Shown: positions 1-10,581, counted from the stretch's first letter. The stretch: 64,000 bases of DNA from Saccharopolyspora flava (GCF_900116135.1 NZ_FOZX01000002.1:248001-312000), one strand, 5' to 3'. Numbers and translations: made by a program. Notes: generated from the letters alone by a model not told the origin.

Positions 1-416
1 TCGACTGGTCCGCTTTCGCGCGGCGCGATCGCTGCCACCTGTGACGTGCGCACGACGCGGTTGTCACCTGCCCACTCGGACGGAGTATCGTTGCCGGTTG
101 GCTGATGCAGCGCCCACCCAGAGTGGGCCCACCCGCGCGGTGGATGACCTTCGGGAGGTGAGGGATCGTGAGCAGTAGTACCGACAGCGCGCTTCCGTGC
201 AGTACCAACCGCATCCCCGCCGTGAAGGCCTGCCGCTGATCCAGCGCGGTTGTTCTTCTCCCCGGGCCGGGATGCGACCCCCGCAAGCGAGAGTGATCTC
301 CGCCCGAGGGAGCACCGCTGCGGCGCGCGAGTCCGGACCGCCGTCCGGATGACCGTCGACCGGACCACCGGTCCCGCCGTGCACGCCCCGGGCCCCGGAA
401 CCCCCTGGAGGCCGTC
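1..416. other. Upstream region of corA, no gene recognised
   Basis: No reading frame here shows a plausible start, ribosome site and protein-like composition. The stretch presumably carries the corA promoter and leader, but I could not assign promoter boxes. A GGAG at 407-410 serves as the corA ribosome-binding site. Confidence 0.5.
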
Positions 417-1499
417 GTGCCGAACCTGCCTTCGCTCGGCCTGCGCAACCGCACCGGTCGCGCCGCCCAGCCCGCCGCCACCCGCGCGCCCGCGCCGGTG
501 TCCGCCTACGTGGTGGACTGCGGCGTCTACGTCGACGGCCACCGGCTGGAGGGCACCTGGAACCACGCCGACGCCATCGAGGAGGTCCGCGGGCGCGGGA
601 CCGGGTTCGTCTGGATCGGCCTGCACGAGCCGACCGAGGAGCAGATCAACGGCATCGCCGAGACCTTCGGGCTGCACGAGCTCGCGGTCGAGGACGCGGT
701 GCACGCGCACCAGCGCCCCAAGCTGGAGCGCTACGACAACACGCTGTTCATGGTGCTCAAGACGGTCCGCTACGCCGACACCGAAACCCGCACGGCGACC
801 AGCGAGATCGTCGACACCGGTGAGCTGATGGTCTTCCTCGGCCGGGACTTCGTGATCACCGTCCGGCACGGCAAGCACGCCGAGCTGGGCGAGCTGCGCT
901 GCCGGCTGGAGCAGGACCCGGAGCAGCTGGCGCTGGGCCCGTCGGCGGTGCTGCACGGGGTGGCCGACACGGTCGTCGACAACTACCTCGACGTCACCGA
1001 GGCGATCCAGGACGACATCGACGAGATCGAGGCCGAGGTCTTCGAACCCCGCACCAAGATCGACGCCGAGCAGATCTACCTGATGAAGCGCGAGGTGATG
1101 GAGCTGCGGCGGGCGGTGCAGCCGCTGTCCAAGCCGATGCAGCGGCTGGCCGAGGGCTACACGCCGATGATCGCCGAGGACGTCCGCTCCTACTTCCGCA
1201 ACGTCGAGGACCACCTGGCTCGGGTCTCGGAGATGGTCGGCTCCTTCGACGAGCTGCTGACCACGCTGGTCGACGCCACGCTGGCCAAGATCACGCTCCA
1301 GCAGAACACCGACATGCGCAAGATCTCGGCCTGGGTCGCGATCATCTCCACGCCGACGATGATCGCCGGGATCTACGGCATGAACTTCGACTTCATGCCC
1401 GAAACCGGTTGGAAGTTCGGCTATCCGATGGTGATGGTCGTGATGCTCGTGGCCTGCATCGTGCTGTTCAAGATCTTCCGGAAGAACAAGTGGCTGTAA
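417..1499 (+). CDS. corA: CorA family Mg2+/Co2+ transporter
   Basis: Pentameric inner-membrane channel for Mg2+ (also Co2+ and Ni2+). The 360-residue product has the usual CorA layout: a long acidic cytoplasmic N-terminal region with a coiled stalk, then two membrane helices at about residues 300-320 and 335-355. The signature GMN filter is present at residues 321-323 (YGMNFDFMPE), and the short basic tail RKNKWL is typical. The GTG start is supported by GGAG six bases upstream. It lies tail-to-tail with the sugC operon, as corA does next to sugC in mycobacteria. Family assignment is firm; ion preference cannot be read from sequence. Confidence 0.95.
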   Translation: MPNLPSLGLRNRTGRAAQPAATRAPAPVSAYVVDCGVYVDGHRLEGTWNHADAIEEVRGRGTGFVWIGLHEPTEEQINGIAETFGLHELAVEDAVHAHQRPKLERYDNTLFMVLKTVRYADTETRTATSEIVDTGELMVFLGRDFVITVRHGKHAELGELRCRLEQDPEQLALGPSAVLHGVADTVVDNYLDVTEAIQDDIDEIEAEVFEPRTKIDAEQIYLMKREVMELRRAVQPLSKPMQRLAEGYTPMIAEDVRSYFRNVEDHLARVSEMVGSFDELLTTLVDATLAKITLQQNTDMRKISAWVAIISTPTMIAGIYGMNFDFMPETGWKFGYPMVMVVMLVACIVLFKIFRKNKWL

Positions 1500-1549
1500 C
1501 GATTCCGGCCGCTGAGACGATGTTCCAGTTGACAGTGAGGAGGACCGAC

Positions 1550-1723
1550 ATGCAAGCGCTGAACGTCTGCGCGCCGATGCGGCAGCGGCTCCTCAACTCG
1601 CGGCGGTCCCCGGTGTCGCGCCGGCAGACCGCCGAGAAGTTGTTCCGGCACTCCGCTTGGGTGCAGCGAAAACCCGGCGCGATGTGGGACGTGGTCCCCG
1701 CGCCGAGCGCGTCCGCGCGCTGA
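1550..1723 (+). CDS. Small basic protein, 57 aa, unknown function
   Basis: A short frame begins at an ATG placed seven bases after a strong GAGGAGG-like ribosome site, 50 bp after corA. The 57-residue product is rich in Arg and Ser (starts MQALNVCAPMRQRLLNSRR) and has no signal peptide, membrane segment or motif I recognise. Co-transcription with corA is possible from the spacing. The good ribosome site is the main argument that it is real; composition alone would not be convincing. Confidence 0.4.
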   Translation: MQALNVCAPMRQRLLNSRRSPVSRRQTAEKLFRHSAWVQRKPGAMWDVVPAPSASAR

Positions 1724-1812
1724 CGGCACCTGCCCGGGTAGACCGCGGGCCCGCATCGTGAAAACGGATCTGCAGCAACCAGACTCTCGTTTTCCCGTTG
1801 GGAGGCACCGCC

Positions 1813-1908
1813 ATGACTCGCCTGCTCTCCAGCAAGCTCACCTTCCTCGTCGCCCTGCTCGCGGGCTGGATCGCCACGGAGTTCGTGCTCATCGCGAACC
1901 AGCTGTAG
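1813..1908 (+). CDS. Small single-pass membrane protein, 31 aa
   Basis: ATG preceded by GGGAGG at the correct distance opens a 31-codon frame. The product starts MTRLLSSKLTFLVALLAGW and is one hydrophobic helix (about residues 8-28) after a short basic N-terminus, ending IANQL. It is too short for automatic gene calling. It follows corA and another small gene on the same strand and is immediately followed by a 50-bp palindrome. It could be a small regulator or partner of a membrane protein such as CorA; that is speculation from position only. Confidence 0.55.
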   Translation: MTRLLSSKLTFLVALLAGWIATEFVLIANQL

Positions 1909-1947
1909 CGGCGCGAAGCGCAGCAGTTTCAACCGAAAACTGGTGTT

Positions 1948-1997
1948 CGTCGTGGGGTGGGGGAAGTTTTCATGAAAACTTCCCCCACCCCACGACG
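1948..1997. terminator. 50-bp perfect palindrome centred on TTTTCATGAAAA (family D copy 1)
   Basis: Two 25-bp arms match perfectly with no loop, centred between 1972 and 1973. The inner part carries GGGGGAAGTTTTCATGAAAA. It lies between the convergent small membrane gene and sugC (stop at 2012), so a bidirectional terminator is the simplest reading. The inner 32 bp recur exactly at 50160-50191. Confidence 0.7.
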
Positions 1998-2011
1998 GCG
2001 TCCGAGGACCG

Positions 2012-3184
2012 TCAGCGGATCGTGTCGCCCGTGGCCGGGTCGAACAGGTGGATCTTGCCGGTGTCGAACCAGACCGTGAGCGGCTCCCCCTCCCTGGCCC
2101 GCGAGGGCACCGACAGGCGGGTGACCACCTGGCCCTCGTCGGTGGGGACCTCGGAACTGCCGCTGTCGGCGGCGAGTTCGTCGAGCTGATCGCTGCTGGC
2201 CTTGGCCCCGGCGAGGGTGAAGTAGACGTACTTGTCCGAGCCCATCTCCTCGACCACGTCCACCTCGGCGGTGAACGTCGCGCCCGCGGACTTGGCCGCG
2301 TCGTCGACCAGGGCGGCGTCCTCGAAGTGCTCCGGGCGGATGCCCAGCACCAGCTCGCGAGGGGCGTTGGCGGCCTCGACGGCCTTGCGCAGCCGGTCCG
2401 GCAGCGGCACGTCGCCCAGGGCGCTGCGCAGCGTGCCGTCGGCGAGCTCCACCGGCACGAAGTTCATCGCCGGGGACCCGATGAACCCGGCCACGAACAG
2501 GTTCGCCGGGTTCTCGTAGAGGTGCTGCGGCGGACCGACCTGCTGCACCACGCCGCCGCGCAGCACCACGACCCGGTCCCCGAGGGTCATCGCCTCGGTC
2601 TGGTCGTGGGTGACGTAGACGGTGGTGGTGCCCAGCCGCTTCTGCAGCTTCGACACCGAGGTCCGCATCTGCACCCGCAGCTTGGCGTCCAAGTTGGACA
2701 GCGGCTCGTCCATCAGGAAGGCCTTGGGGCTGCGCACGATCGCCCGCCCCATCGCCACCCGCTGCCGCTGGCCGCCGGAGAGGTTCGCGGGCTTGCGGTC
2801 CAGATGACCGGACAGGTCGAGGATCTTCGCGGCCTCGGTGACCTTGTCCTTCACCGTCGCGTCGTCCACTTTGGCCAGTCGCAGCGGGAACGCCATGTTC
2901 TCGAACACGGTCATGTGCGGGTAGAGCGCGTAGGACTGGAACACCATCGCGATGTCGCGGTCCTTCGGCGCCCGCTCGTTGACCCGCTCGCCGCCGATGC
3001 GCAGCTCGCCGCCGCTGATGTCCTCCAGCCCGGCGATCATGTTGAGCGTGGTGGACTTCCCGCAGCCCGAGGGGCCCACCAGGATCACGAACTCGCCGTC
3101 GGCGATCTCCAGGTCGACCTCGTCGACCGCCAGCGCCCCGTCCGGGTAGCGCTTGGTCACCTTGTCCAGCACGATGTCGGCCAC
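2012..3184 (-). CDS. sugC: ABC transporter ATP-binding protein, SugC (trehalose/sugar import)
   Basis: ATPase subunit of a type I sugar importer of the MalK/UgpC/SugC class, 390 aa. Walker A GPSGCGKST, signature LSGGQRQRVAMGRA, Walker B FLMDEPLSNLD and the switch region VTHDQTEAM are all present in the first 240 residues; the remaining C-terminal part is the TOBE/regulatory domain. It starts with GTG four bases after sugB and is the last gene of lpqY-sugA-sugB-sugC. The adjacent corA reproduces the mycobacterial order, which is the reason for the Sug name. Substrate is inferred from synteny, not from residues. Confidence 0.88.
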   Translation of the reverse strand: MADIVLDKVTKRYPDGALAVDEVDLEIADGEFVILVGPSGCGKSTTLNMIAGLEDISGGELRIGGERVNERAPKDRDIAMVFQSYALYPHMTVFENMAFPLRLAKVDDATVKDKVTEAAKILDLSGHLDRKPANLSGGQRQRVAMGRAIVRSPKAFLMDEPLSNLDAKLRVQMRTSVSKLQKRLGTTTVYVTHDQTEAMTLGDRVVVLRGGVVQQVGPPQHLYENPANLFVAGFIGSPAMNFVPVELADGTLRSALGDVPLPDRLRKAVEAANAPRELVLGIRPEHFEDAALVDDAAKSAGATFTAEVDVVEEMGSDKYVYFTLAGAKASSDQLDELAADSGSSEVPTDEGQVVTRLSVPSRAREGEPLTVWFDTGKIHLFDPATGDTIR

Positions 3185-3188
3185 TTGC

Positions 3189-4034
3189 TTACCCCTTCAC
3201 TGCGCCGGACGTCAGCCCGGACACGATGCGTCGCTGGAAGAACAGCACGAACAGGATGATCGGGATGGTGATCACCACGGCGGCCGCCGAGATCGTCCCG
3301 GTCGGGTCCTCGAACTGCGAGTCGCCGGTGAAGAACTGCAGCGCCACCGGAACCGTCCGCGAGTTCTCCGTGGACGTCAGCGAGATGGCGAACAGGAAGT
3401 CGTTCCAGCAGAAGATGAACACCAGGATCGCGGTGGTGAACACGCCCGGCGCGGCCAGCGGGGCGATGACCCGGCGGAAGGCCTGCGCGGGCGTGGCGCC
3501 GTCCATCTTGGCCGCCTTCTCCAGCTCCCAGGGGATCTCCCGGAAGAACGCCGACAGCGTGTAGATCGCCAGCGGCAGCGAGAAGGTGATGTAGGGCAGG
3601 ATCAGCCCCGGCCAGGTGTCGAAGAGCCCGACGGTCCGCTCGATGTCGAACAACGGCGAGACCAGCGAGACCTGCGGGAACATCGCGATCAGCAGGGACG
3701 CCCCGACCAGCGCTCGCTTGCCGGGGAAGTCGAGCCGGGCGATGGCGTAGGCCGCCATGGTGCCCAGCGCGACGGCGATCGCCGTGGCGATCAGCGCGAT
3801 GCCGATGGAGTTCAGCAGCGCGCGGGTGAACTCGGTGGTGGTGAAGATCGCCGCGTAGTTCTCCAGCGTCCACTCGCGCGGGATGAGGTTCCCGTCGGAG
3901 AGGGTGTCGGAGGTCTTGAACGACAGCGACAGGATCCACAGCACCGGCAGCAGCGCGTAGGCCACCACGATGACGTTGAGCGCGGCCCACTTGGCCTTGC
4001 GCGCGGGCGTCGGTGTTCCGCCGAGACCGGCCAT
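3189..4034 (-). CDS. sugB: Sugar ABC transporter permease, SugB
   Basis: Inner-membrane permease of the MalG type, 281 aa, with about six transmembrane helices. The cytoplasmic coupling (EAA) loop is seen in the stretch [19 protein letters not shown] followed by PLAAPG. The ATG lies inside the stop region of sugA (TGATG), preceded by GAGGAGGGGAGG, so translation is coupled. It should pair with SugA to form the channel on which SugC acts. Confidence 0.88.
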   Translation of the reverse strand: MAGLGGTPTPARKAKWAALNVIVVAYALLPVLWILSLSFKTSDTLSDGNLIPREWTLENYAAIFTTTEFTRALLNSIGIALIATAIAVALGTMAAYAIARLDFPGKRALVGASLLIAMFPQVSLVSPLFDIERTVGLFDTWPGLILPYITFSLPLAIYTLSAFFREIPWELEKAAKMDGATPAQAFRRVIAPLAAPGVFTTAILVFIFCWNDFLFAISLTSTENSRTVPVALQFFTGDSQFEDPTGTISAAAVVITIPIILFVLFFQRRIVSGLTSGAVKG

Positions 4035-4936
4035 CAGCGCCTCCCCTCCTCGTCGCTGCCCGGGGCGGCGGTGCCGAAGAGCTTCACGAAGATCCACGCG
4101 ATGAGCGCGACCGCGATGAAGATCAGCACCGACATGGTCGAGCCGATGCCCAGGTTCAGGCCCTTGATCAGGTTGTTGTAGGCGAGCACCGACACCGAGG
4201 AGGTGTCCTGCGCTCCGCCGGTGAGCACCACGATGTGGTCGAAGACGCGGAAGGCGTCGAGGGTGCGGAACAGCAGCGCGACGAGGATCGCCGGCTTCAT
4301 CACCGGCAGCATGACCTTGACGAACCGCTGCCAGGCGCCCGCGCCGTCCATCGCCGCGGCCTTGAGCAGGTCGTCGGGCACCAGCGCGAGACCGGACATC
4401 AGCAGCAGCGCCATGAACGGCGTGGTCTTCCAGATCTCGGCGACGATGACGATCGCCAGCGCGCTGCCGTACTCGGTCAGCGGCGCCCCGTTCGGGGCGA
4501 TGGCGTTGGCGAGGTAGCCGGTGTCGGGCGTCCAGGCGTAGCGCCAGCTGAACGCGGCGACGACGGTGACGATGCCGTACGGGATGAGGCTGACCGTGCG
4601 CACCAGTCCCCTGCCGACCAGCGCCCGGTGCATGATCAGCGCCAGGCCCATGCCGAGCGCGAACTCGATCAGCACCGACACGGCGGTCACCAGGACCGTG
4701 ACCGCGAAGGCGTTCCACCAGTAGCCGTTGCTCAGCACGGTGATGTAGTTGTCGAACCAGATGAACTCGCGCTGGTCCGGGTACTTCAGGTCGAAGCGCT
4801 GGAAGGACAACCAGAACGCGTAGAGGATCGGCCAGCCGGTGACCGCGATCATCACCAGCGCCGCGGGCGCGGCCAGCGCGAGACCGAGCCTGCGCTCGGC
4901 CTTCTTGCCGTCGCTGAGGGAGGTGCCGGTCGCCAT
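4034..4936 (-). CDS. sugA: Sugar ABC transporter permease, SugA
   Basis: MalF/UgpA-type permease of 300 aa with a first membrane helix after a charged N-terminus (residues about 17-38, [18 protein letters not shown]) and five more helices. The EAA-like loop [19 protein letters not shown] followed by MLPVMKP contacts the ATPase. Start and stop overlap the neighbouring genes by TGATG on both sides, showing tight translational coupling from lpqY through sugB. Confidence 0.88.
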   Translation of the reverse strand: MATGTSLSDGKKAERRLGLALAAPAALVMIAVTGWPILYAFWLSFQRFDLKYPDQREFIWFDNYITVLSNGYWWNAFAVTVLVTAVSVLIEFALGMGLALIMHRALVGRGLVRTVSLIPYGIVTVVAAFSWRYAWTPDTGYLANAIAPNGAPLTEYGSALAIVIVAEIWKTTPFMALLLMSGLALVPDDLLKAAAMDGAGAWQRFVKVMLPVMKPAILVALLFRTLDAFRVFDHIVVLTGGAQDTSSVSVLAYNNLIKGLNLGIGSTMSVLIFIAVALIAWIFVKLFGTAAPGSDEEGRR

Positions 4937-6192
4937 CAGGGCATCACTCCCTTGGACTCCAGGGCGTTCTGCACCTCGTGGCGCATCCGCTCGGCGGTGG
5001 CCTGCGGGTCGATCTCGCCGATCGGGCTGAGCATGTTGGACAGCACCGTCGAGACGTTCTGCGCGGCCGGGGTCACCGGCCGCATCCCCGGGTCCTTGAG
5101 GGCTTGCAGGATCGTCTCGTGCATCGGGTACTCGGCCTGCAGCTCCGGGTCGGAGTACAGCGACTCGATGGTGGGCGGCACGCCGTCGTTGATGGCGGAG
5201 AACTTCTGGCTCTCCTTGTCCCGCAGGCACTTCGCGGCCTCGAAGGACAGCTCCGGCTTGGTGGAGTAGCTGCTCACCGCGTAGTTGGCGCCGCCGATGG
5301 TGGACTTGCTGGGCACGCCGGCGTCGAGCCCGGGCAGCCGCGCCCAGCCGACCTTCTTCGCCAGCTCGGGCTTGTCCTCCTGCATGGAGGCGTAGACGAA
5401 CGGCCAGTTCAGCTCGAACGCCGACTGCCCGGTCTCGAACTCCTGGCGGGCGTCGTCCTCCTCGGCGTTGTTCATGCCGGGGCTGGTGACGCCCGCGGTG
5501 CCGAGGTCGCGCAGCGCCTCCAGCCCGCGCACCGCGCCCTGGTCGACCACGGCATTCTTGCCGTCCTCGCTGAGCACGTGCCCGCCCGCCGATTCCAGCA
5601 GCGTGTTGTAGTGCACGTACAGGCCCTCGAACTGGGCGCCGGTGAGGCTGATCCAGTGCGGCTTGCCCTCCTGCTTCAGACGCTGGGCGGTCGAGATCAT
5701 CTCGTTCCAGGTCTTCGGCGGTTCGGGCACCAGGTCCTTGCGGTACCAGAGCAGCTGCACGTTGGTGTTCTTCGGCGCCGCGTAGAGCTTGCCCTGCCAG
5801 GTCGCGGTCTCCAGCGGTCCGGGGAGGGTGTCCCGCTCGACCTCGGCCTTGTCGGCGCCGGTCCACTCGCGGACCCAGTTCGCCTCGGCGAACTCGCCGG
5901 TCCAGGTGACGTCGAGGTAGAGCAGGTCCATGCCGGTGTCACCGGCGGCGAGCCGGCGCACCATCTGCTCGCGCTGACCGTCGGCGTCGCGCGGCAGCTT
6001 GTGGTAGACGATGTCGTACCTGCCGCCGGACTGCGCGTTGCAGCGGTCGACGTTGTGCTGCAGGTTCTCCTCGGGCGCGCTGTAGAGGTTGATCGTGTTG
6101 GCGCTGCTGGCTTGGCCGCACGCGGTCAGCGCCGACGCGCAGACCAGTGACGCGCCCAGCAGCGCCGCCGTGCGAACGCGGCGAACTTTCAC
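4936..6192 (-). CDS. lpqY: Sugar-binding lipoprotein LpqY of the SugABC importer
   Basis: Family 1 extracellular solute-binding protein, 418 aa, that captures the sugar outside and hands it to SugAB. A GTG with GGAAGG upstream is chosen as start, giving a signal peptide ([16 protein letters not shown]) ending in the lipobox LTAC; the longer frame start has no ribosome site. In mycobacteria LpqY-SugABC recycles trehalose released from mycolate assembly. Nothing in this window shows mycolate synthesis, so here it may simply scavenge trehalose or a related disaccharide. It is the first gene of the operon. Confidence 0.85.
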   Translation of the reverse strand: MKVRRVRTAALLGASLVCASALTACGQASSANTINLYSAPEENLQHNVDRCNAQSGGRYDIVYHKLPRDADGQREQMVRRLAAGDTGMDLLYLDVTWTGEFAEANWVREWTGADKAEVERDTLPGPLETATWQGKLYAAPKNTNVQLLWYRKDLVPEPPKTWNEMISTAQRLKQEGKPHWISLTGAQFEGLYVHYNTLLESAGGHVLSEDGKNAVVDQGAVRGLEALRDLGTAGVTSPGMNNAEEDDARQEFETGQSAFELNWPFVYASMQEDKPELAKKVGWARLPGLDAGVPSKSTIGGANYAVSSYSTKPELSFEAAKCLRDKESQKFSAINDGVPPTIESLYSDPELQAEYPMHETILQALKDPGMRPVTPAAQNVSTVLSNMLSPIGEIDPQATAERMRHEVQNALESKGVMP

Positions 6193-6293
6193 TCTCGGTC
6201 CTTCCGGTGCACTGGCCGCGGACGCGACCGAGCTCCCGGGATTCGCCAACGCTCCGTCGCATCGCGGACACCGGCGGTCAGCCGGTGGCTGGA

Positions 6294-6322
6294 AAGCTAG
6301 GCGCGATGATCACGGAGGGCAA
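6294..6322 (-). promoter_or_regulatory. Candidate lpqY promoter with LacI-like operator overlap
   Basis: On the minus strand TTGCCC (6317-6322) and TAGCTT (6294-6299) are separated by 17 bp, a good sigma70-type arrangement about 100 bp upstream of lpqY. An AGCGCT core (6322-6327) within GAGAGCGCTTGCC overlaps the -35 box and resembles operators of LacI-family sugar repressors. The symmetry beyond the core is poor, so the operator is only a suggestion. Confidence 0.4.
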
Positions 6323-6455
6323 GCGCTCTCGCGCCTTGTTGCCAACCCGTGAAGAAAGCGGGAACAACAGGCGCACCGGCTCCCCCGTCAGCCGCACCCC
6401 GCTTACCCGATTCGGGGGCTGGACCAGGGGTTTCGCTACCGACCGGTAGGGGTTC

Positions 6456-6974
6456 TCAGGGGTTCTGCGGGCGCATCGCCAGCTTCGCGAGCAGGTCGCG
6501 GCCCTGCTCGGCGTGCTTGGGCTGGGCGAGCACGTCGTAACGCCCTGCGACGAGCTGGCTGGCCGAGGAGAAGTCGCGGCGACCGCGCGTGGAGGCGTAG
6601 CCGACGGCGGCGAAGACCAGCCCGAACACGATGCCCGCGCCGAGACCGGCCAGCACCGGGGCGATCCAGCTGCCCTGCGGGGTGAACATGCCCATGATCA
6701 GGCCGACGAACAGGCCGAACCAGGCGCCGGAGGCGGCACCGCCGCCGAGCACGCGTCCCCAGGTGAGCCTGCCGGTCACGCGCTCGACCAGCATCAGGTC
6801 GACGCCCACGATGGTGACCTCCTGCACGGGGAAGTCGCTGTCGGCCAGGTGGTCGACGGCGCGCTGCGCCTCCTCGTACGTGCCGTAGGAACCGATCGGC
6901 CACCCGGTCGGCGGCGTGGGCAGGTTCGGTGTGCCCGGCGCCGGCCGGCTGGAGCCGGGGAAGGGGTTGGACAC
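6456..6974 (-). CDS. General stress protein-like membrane protein (Rv1234 type)
   Basis: 172 aa. The N-terminus is Pro/Gly-rich, residues about 25-75 form a YflT/GsiB-like domain (YGTYEEAQRAVDHLADSDFP), and two hydrophobic glycine-rich helices follow (GAWFGLFVGLIMGMF and APVLAGLGAGIVFGLVFAAV). A GTG eight bases after GGAGG is preferred as start over the longer frame. A protein of this size and layout sits between mrp and lpqY in mycobacteria (Rv1234). It is divergent in function from the sugar operon downstream but transcribed toward it. Precise role unknown. Confidence 0.75.
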   Translation of the reverse strand: MSNPFPGSSRPAPGTPNLPTPPTGWPIGSYGTYEEAQRAVDHLADSDFPVQEVTIVGVDLMLVERVTGRLTWGRVLGGGAASGAWFGLFVGLIMGMFTPQGSWIAPVLAGLGAGIVFGLVFAAVGYASTRGRRDFSSASQLVAGRYDVLAQPKHAEQGRDLLAKLAMRPQNP

Positions 6975-7094
6975 CGCTGACACCTCCGTTGAGCTTGATC
7001 CCGGGGACCGCGCGGGGGCCGTGGCCCGATTCCGGCGCAATGTCCGCTCCCCCAGGCTACCGCGCAGCACTCCCCGGGGATCATGAACGTTCTC

Positions 7095-10000
7095 TCAACG
7101 ATGCGCAGCCGCAACCCGGACGGGTGGCTTCTCGCCGCGCGGCGCCTCCCGCTGCGGCCGGGGCCGCGGGGCGAGGACGTCGACGGCGCTCACGTGCAGC
7201 GCGTGCGCGAAGGCCAGGACCACGACCGTCACCGCCAGCCACGTCCCGGCGCCGAGTCCGGCGTCGGCGCACGCGGCGAGGGCGACGAGGCCCGGCACGA
7301 GGGTCACCAGCACCGCGCAGATCCGCGCCGGGCTCCGGTAGGCGACCGCGGCGGGCCAGGTGAGCGCGGTGGCGACGAGCAGGACGCCGAGCGGGCCGAG
7401 GCGCAAGCCGGTCTGGTCGAGGGCGAACGCGGCGGCCAGCAGCAGTCCGGCGATCGCCAGGGCGGGTGCCCAGCGGGCGAGTCCGGTGCCGAAGCGGCTG
7501 GCCAGGCGACGTCCGGCCCAGACGGCGCAGCCGATCGCGAGCAGCACCGCCCACGGCGTCCAGGCCGTCGTCGGCGCGGCGGAGAAGTCCCCCGGCGCCC
7601 ACCAGGGCCTGCCCGGTCCGCCCAGGCACATCGCGCCCGGCGGGCAGTCCCCCGGCAGGAGCCCGGAGACCGTGTCCGGCATCGCGCCGGTCCTGGTCAG
7701 CGCGACCGACACCGCTGCGGCGAAGCCGAGCAGCGCGGTCCGGGCGGGTGCGGCGATCGCGTGGGCGACGAGCAGCAGCAGCGGCTTGACCAGCACCAAC
7801 GCGGCGCGGGCGAGCACCCGCAGGACTCCGTTGCCCTGCGGCCGGATCGCGCGCTGCGCCACCAGGCCCACGCGGGTGGCCAGCGACAGCAGCCGGGGTT
7901 CGCCGAGGTCGCGGACCCGCTGGCGGCCCACGTCGAAGCGCTCCACCGACCGCGACAGCTCGCTCGGCGCGGGCGGGGCGGGATCGGTCCCGCCCGACGG
8001 GTCGGCGCCGGAGGGCACCGACGCCACGTGCGGGATCTCGGCGGCGACGATCGTCCACTGCAGACGTTCGGTGAGCAGCGCGCGGGTCTCGGTCAGCGGG
8101 TGCCGGTCGTCGGGGGCGGCGAACAGCGCGTCGAGCTCGCCGCGCACCTCGCCCGCGTGCCGGGCCCACACCTCGGCGAGGAACCCGCGCCACTGCCGCG
8201 TCTGCTCCTCGTCGAGCGCGCCCAGCTCGGCCTCGGTCGGCCTGCTGACCACCGACTGCAGGACGTCGCCGAGGGCGTCCGCGTCGCCGTGGCGGGTCAG
8301 GCGTTCCGGGTCGGCGAGCATCCCGACGAGCGTGGCGGCGGCGTCCATCCGGCCCCACATCCAGTCGTTGGCGCGCCACTTCGCCGACAGGAACGCGCCG
8401 AAGCTGCCCAGGTCCAGGCCCCGGATCTTGTCCTCGATGCGCAACCGGCCGTCCCGGCGCAGCGCGGTGAACGGCAGCGGGGTGTGCTCGTCGCTGACCA
8501 CGCGCAGCAGGTCGATGCGGTTGGTGGGGACGCGACCGACGTCCAGCGGGGCGGTGAGCACCACCAGCTGCCGCAGCACCTCCGGGATCCGGTCGGTGGT
8601 CTCCAGCAGCGCGTATCCGACCCGCTCGGCCTCGACGGGTTCCGCGCGCGGCGGCGCGGCCTCGGCGAGGCGGCGGGCGATGTCGTGCAGCACCTCGCGG
8701 GCGCGCGCGACCGCGTCCACGCCCTCGGCGTCGGGGGCCGCATCGGCGCCCGAGGAGTCCACGATGGACTGGAGCTCGGCGGCGAACTCCGCCAGGGCCT
8801 GCTGGAACCCCTCGCCGTCGGCCACCGCGCGCAGCACCGCGCCGAGCAGCGGTTCGATCGGCGACGGCAGCCGGTGCTGGAGACGTTCCCGGCGGCGCCG
8901 CACCCGGCGGATCCAGTCGTCGAGCTCCGCGGTCTCCACGATCGGCTCCAGCCGGGCGCCGTTGATCCAGTACCGGTCGGCGTGCCCGGCGAGCACGGTC
9001 GCGAACGTCCGCAGCCGGTACAGCTGCGCCTTGCACGGCCCCACCTGGGCGGACCGCTCGACGTCCCAGGACCAGCCGAGGCATTCGGCGATCGCCGCCC
9101 GCAGCCCGTGCGCGTCGTCGAAGATCTCCAGCCCGGTCTCGGCGGCCAGCGCCGAGAGCCGTTGCGGCAGCCGGTCGCGGGCCTGCGCGGACCACTCCGC
9201 GAGCGGATCACCGATCACCGGCGGCAGCAGCGTGCCGTCCTCGCTGCCCGCCGGGTCGATCAGCAGCTCGTGCACGGCCTGGGCGTCCAGCTCCGCGCGC
9301 ACCACCGCGTTGTCCGAGGCCACCGCCGAGCTGAGTTCGCCCAGAGCGCTGGGGTTCTCGCGCAGCGGGGCGAACAACGCCCTGCGGCGCAGCGCGTTCC
9401 GCTCCACGGCCCGGTTGTGGTCGGCGAGCACGTCCAGGTCCGACAGCAGCGACTCCTGGGTGAACCGGCCGCGCAGCGCCGCCGCGGTCACCGGCAGCGC
9501 GCGGCCGGACCCGCGCTGGCCGTGCGAGACGACCGGATCGGGGTTGAGGTAGAGCAGGAAGCGCTTGGTGGGGCGGTCGGCGGGTGCCGCGGCGATCGCC
9601 TCGATGGCGGCGGCGACCGGGATGTTGTCCAGCACCCCGCCGTCGATGACGCGGAACGGCGTTGCGCCCGTGCTGGTCTCGGAGAACAGGCCCAGCATGT
9701 CCGGCTCCCCCGCCGGGGGTGCGCCGGGCCCGGAGCGCACCTGCGCCGGTTCGAAGGCGAACGGGAACGACGAGGTGGCGCGGGCCGCGTGCGCCAGCCG
9801 CAGCGCGGTGTCGCCGACGTCGCCGAAGTCCGACAGCGGATCGCCCGCCCGGCCCTCGTGGTGGAACGTCAACCGCGCGGCCCGCTTCTCCAGCGGCATC
9901 GGCCCGACGCGGGCGTCGTAGCGCCGCTCCACCAGCGGGTCCAGCAGGGTCGCGGTGAGCAGCATGTCCGCGCGGCGGCCCGGGTGCTCCTCGACCGGCG

Positions 10001-10415
10001 GGACGTTGTCGCGGATGATGCGGGCGAGCTCGGTGCGGAAGTACTCGTCGCCCTCCAGCAGCGAGACCGGGCCGCGCTGCCAGAACTTCGGCACCGGCCG
10101 CGACATCGCCTTCAGGTCGGCCAGCTGCACCCACATCCGGCGCATCAGGTCGAACGGCAGGCCGTAGACCAGGGTCGCCGACATCAGCGCGGCGTTGAGC
10201 CCGCCCGCCGACGCCCCGGCCAGCACGTCCACGCTCGCCGACCGGTACCCGGCCGCGCGCGCCAAAGCCGCCCAGGGGTGGTCGGTTTCGCCCTCCAGCG
10301 ACTCCCGGAACCGGTTGATCTCGGCGACCGCGCCGCCGATCCACACCGCCATGCTCGCGCCCCCGCGCATGGCAAGAGCCAGACGCAGTTCATCACCGTC
10401 GCCCACGATCACCAA
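7095..10415 (-). CDS. Giant patatin-like phospholipase with membrane C-terminus (DUF3376 type)
   Basis: 1106 aa. The N-terminal patatin domain has the oxyanion stretch [17 protein letters not shown], the nucleophile elbow GASAG with Ser69, and the catalytic Asp in [11 protein letters not shown] near residue 247, so a lipid acyl hydrolase is predicted. A long helical middle follows, and the last 270 residues or so contain several hydrophobic segments, suggesting membrane attachment. The family is spread among actinobacteria as patatin-like protein with DUF3376; substrates are not known to me. Start is TTG by the longest frame, with GTG codons three and nine bases later as alternatives. Confidence 0.85.
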   Translation of the reverse strand: MVIVGDGDELRLALAMRGGASMAVWIGGAVAEINRFRESLEGETDHPWAALARAAGYRSASVDVLAGASAGGLNAALMSATLVYGLPFDLMRRMWVQLADLKAMSRPVPKFWQRGPVSLLEGDEYFRTELARIIRDNVPPVEEHPGRRADMLLTATLLDPLVERRYDARVGPMPLEKRAARLTFHHEGRAGDPLSDFGDVGDTALRLAHAARATSSFPFAFEPAQVRSGPGAPPAGEPDMLGLFSETSTGATPFRVIDGGVLDNIPVAAAIEAIAAAPADRPTKRFLLYLNPDPVVSHGQRGSGRALPVTAAALRGRFTQESLLSDLDVLADHNRAVERNALRRRALFAPLRENPSALGELSSAVASDNAVVRAELDAQAVHELLIDPAGSEDGTLLPPVIGDPLAEWSAQARDRLPQRLSALAAETGLEIFDDAHGLRAAIAECLGWSWDVERSAQVGPCKAQLYRLRTFATVLAGHADRYWINGARLEPIVETAELDDWIRRVRRRRERLQHRLPSPIEPLLGAVLRAVADGEGFQQALAEFAAELQSIVDSSGADAAPDAEGVDAVARAREVLHDIARRLAEAAPPRAEPVEAERVGYALLETTDRIPEVLRQLVVLTAPLDVGRVPTNRIDLLRVVSDEHTPLPFTALRRDGRLRIEDKIRGLDLGSFGAFLSAKWRANDWMWGRMDAAATLVGMLADPERLTRHGDADALGDVLQSVVSRPTEAELGALDEEQTRQWRGFLAEVWARHAGEVRGELDALFAAPDDRHPLTETRALLTERLQWTIVAAEIPHVASVPSGADPSGGTDPAPPAPSELSRSVERFDVGRQRVRDLGEPRLLSLATRVGLVAQRAIRPQGNGVLRVLARAALVLVKPLLLLVAHAIAAPARTALLGFAAAVSVALTRTGAMPDTVSGLLPGDCPPGAMCLGGPGRPWWAPGDFSAAPTTAWTPWAVLLAIGCAVWAGRRLASRFGTGLARWAPALAIAGLLLAAAFALDQTGLRLGPLGVLLVATALTWPAAVAYRSPARICAVLVTLVPGLVALAACADAGLGAGTWLAVTVVVLAFAHALHVSAVDVLAPRPRPQREAPRGEKPPVRVAAAHR

Positions 10416-10446
10416 CGTAGCGCTTTTCAGAGACTGCTGGACTCAC

Positions 10447-10581
10447 TTTGCTCAGCGGTGCGGGTAGCGGAACCTGAGCGCTTCCGTGGACTCCGTGCGC
10501 CGCTCCTGATGTATGCCAATACACGGCGTCCCGGCGTACTCGCCACGAAAGCGCTCAGAACCCGCGGCGGTGCAAGCTGAG
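10447..10581 (+). repeat. Structured repeat family A, copy 1 (135 bp, invariant ends and core)
   Basis: Begins with TTTGCTCAGCGGTGCGGGTA and GCGGAACCTGA, ends with CTCAGAACCCGCGGCGGTGC, and has ATGTATGCCAATACACGGCG in the centre (10509-10528). The inner stem 10474-10483 pairs perfectly with 10549-10558. The ends and centre recur in copy 2 at 39349-39487, where the stem sequence is different but still paired. It lies between the patatin gene start and the CitE-family gene stop. Confidence 0.85.

Noticed and set aside
100-416. M-box (ykoK) magnesium riboswitch upstream of corA
   Set aside because: GGTGAGG occurs, but the other conserved M-box segments could not be found.
3153-5269. Long plus-strand frames opposite the sug operon
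   Set aside because: They are antisense to four strongly supported transporter genes and are rich in Arg, His and Asp as expected of GC-rich shadows.
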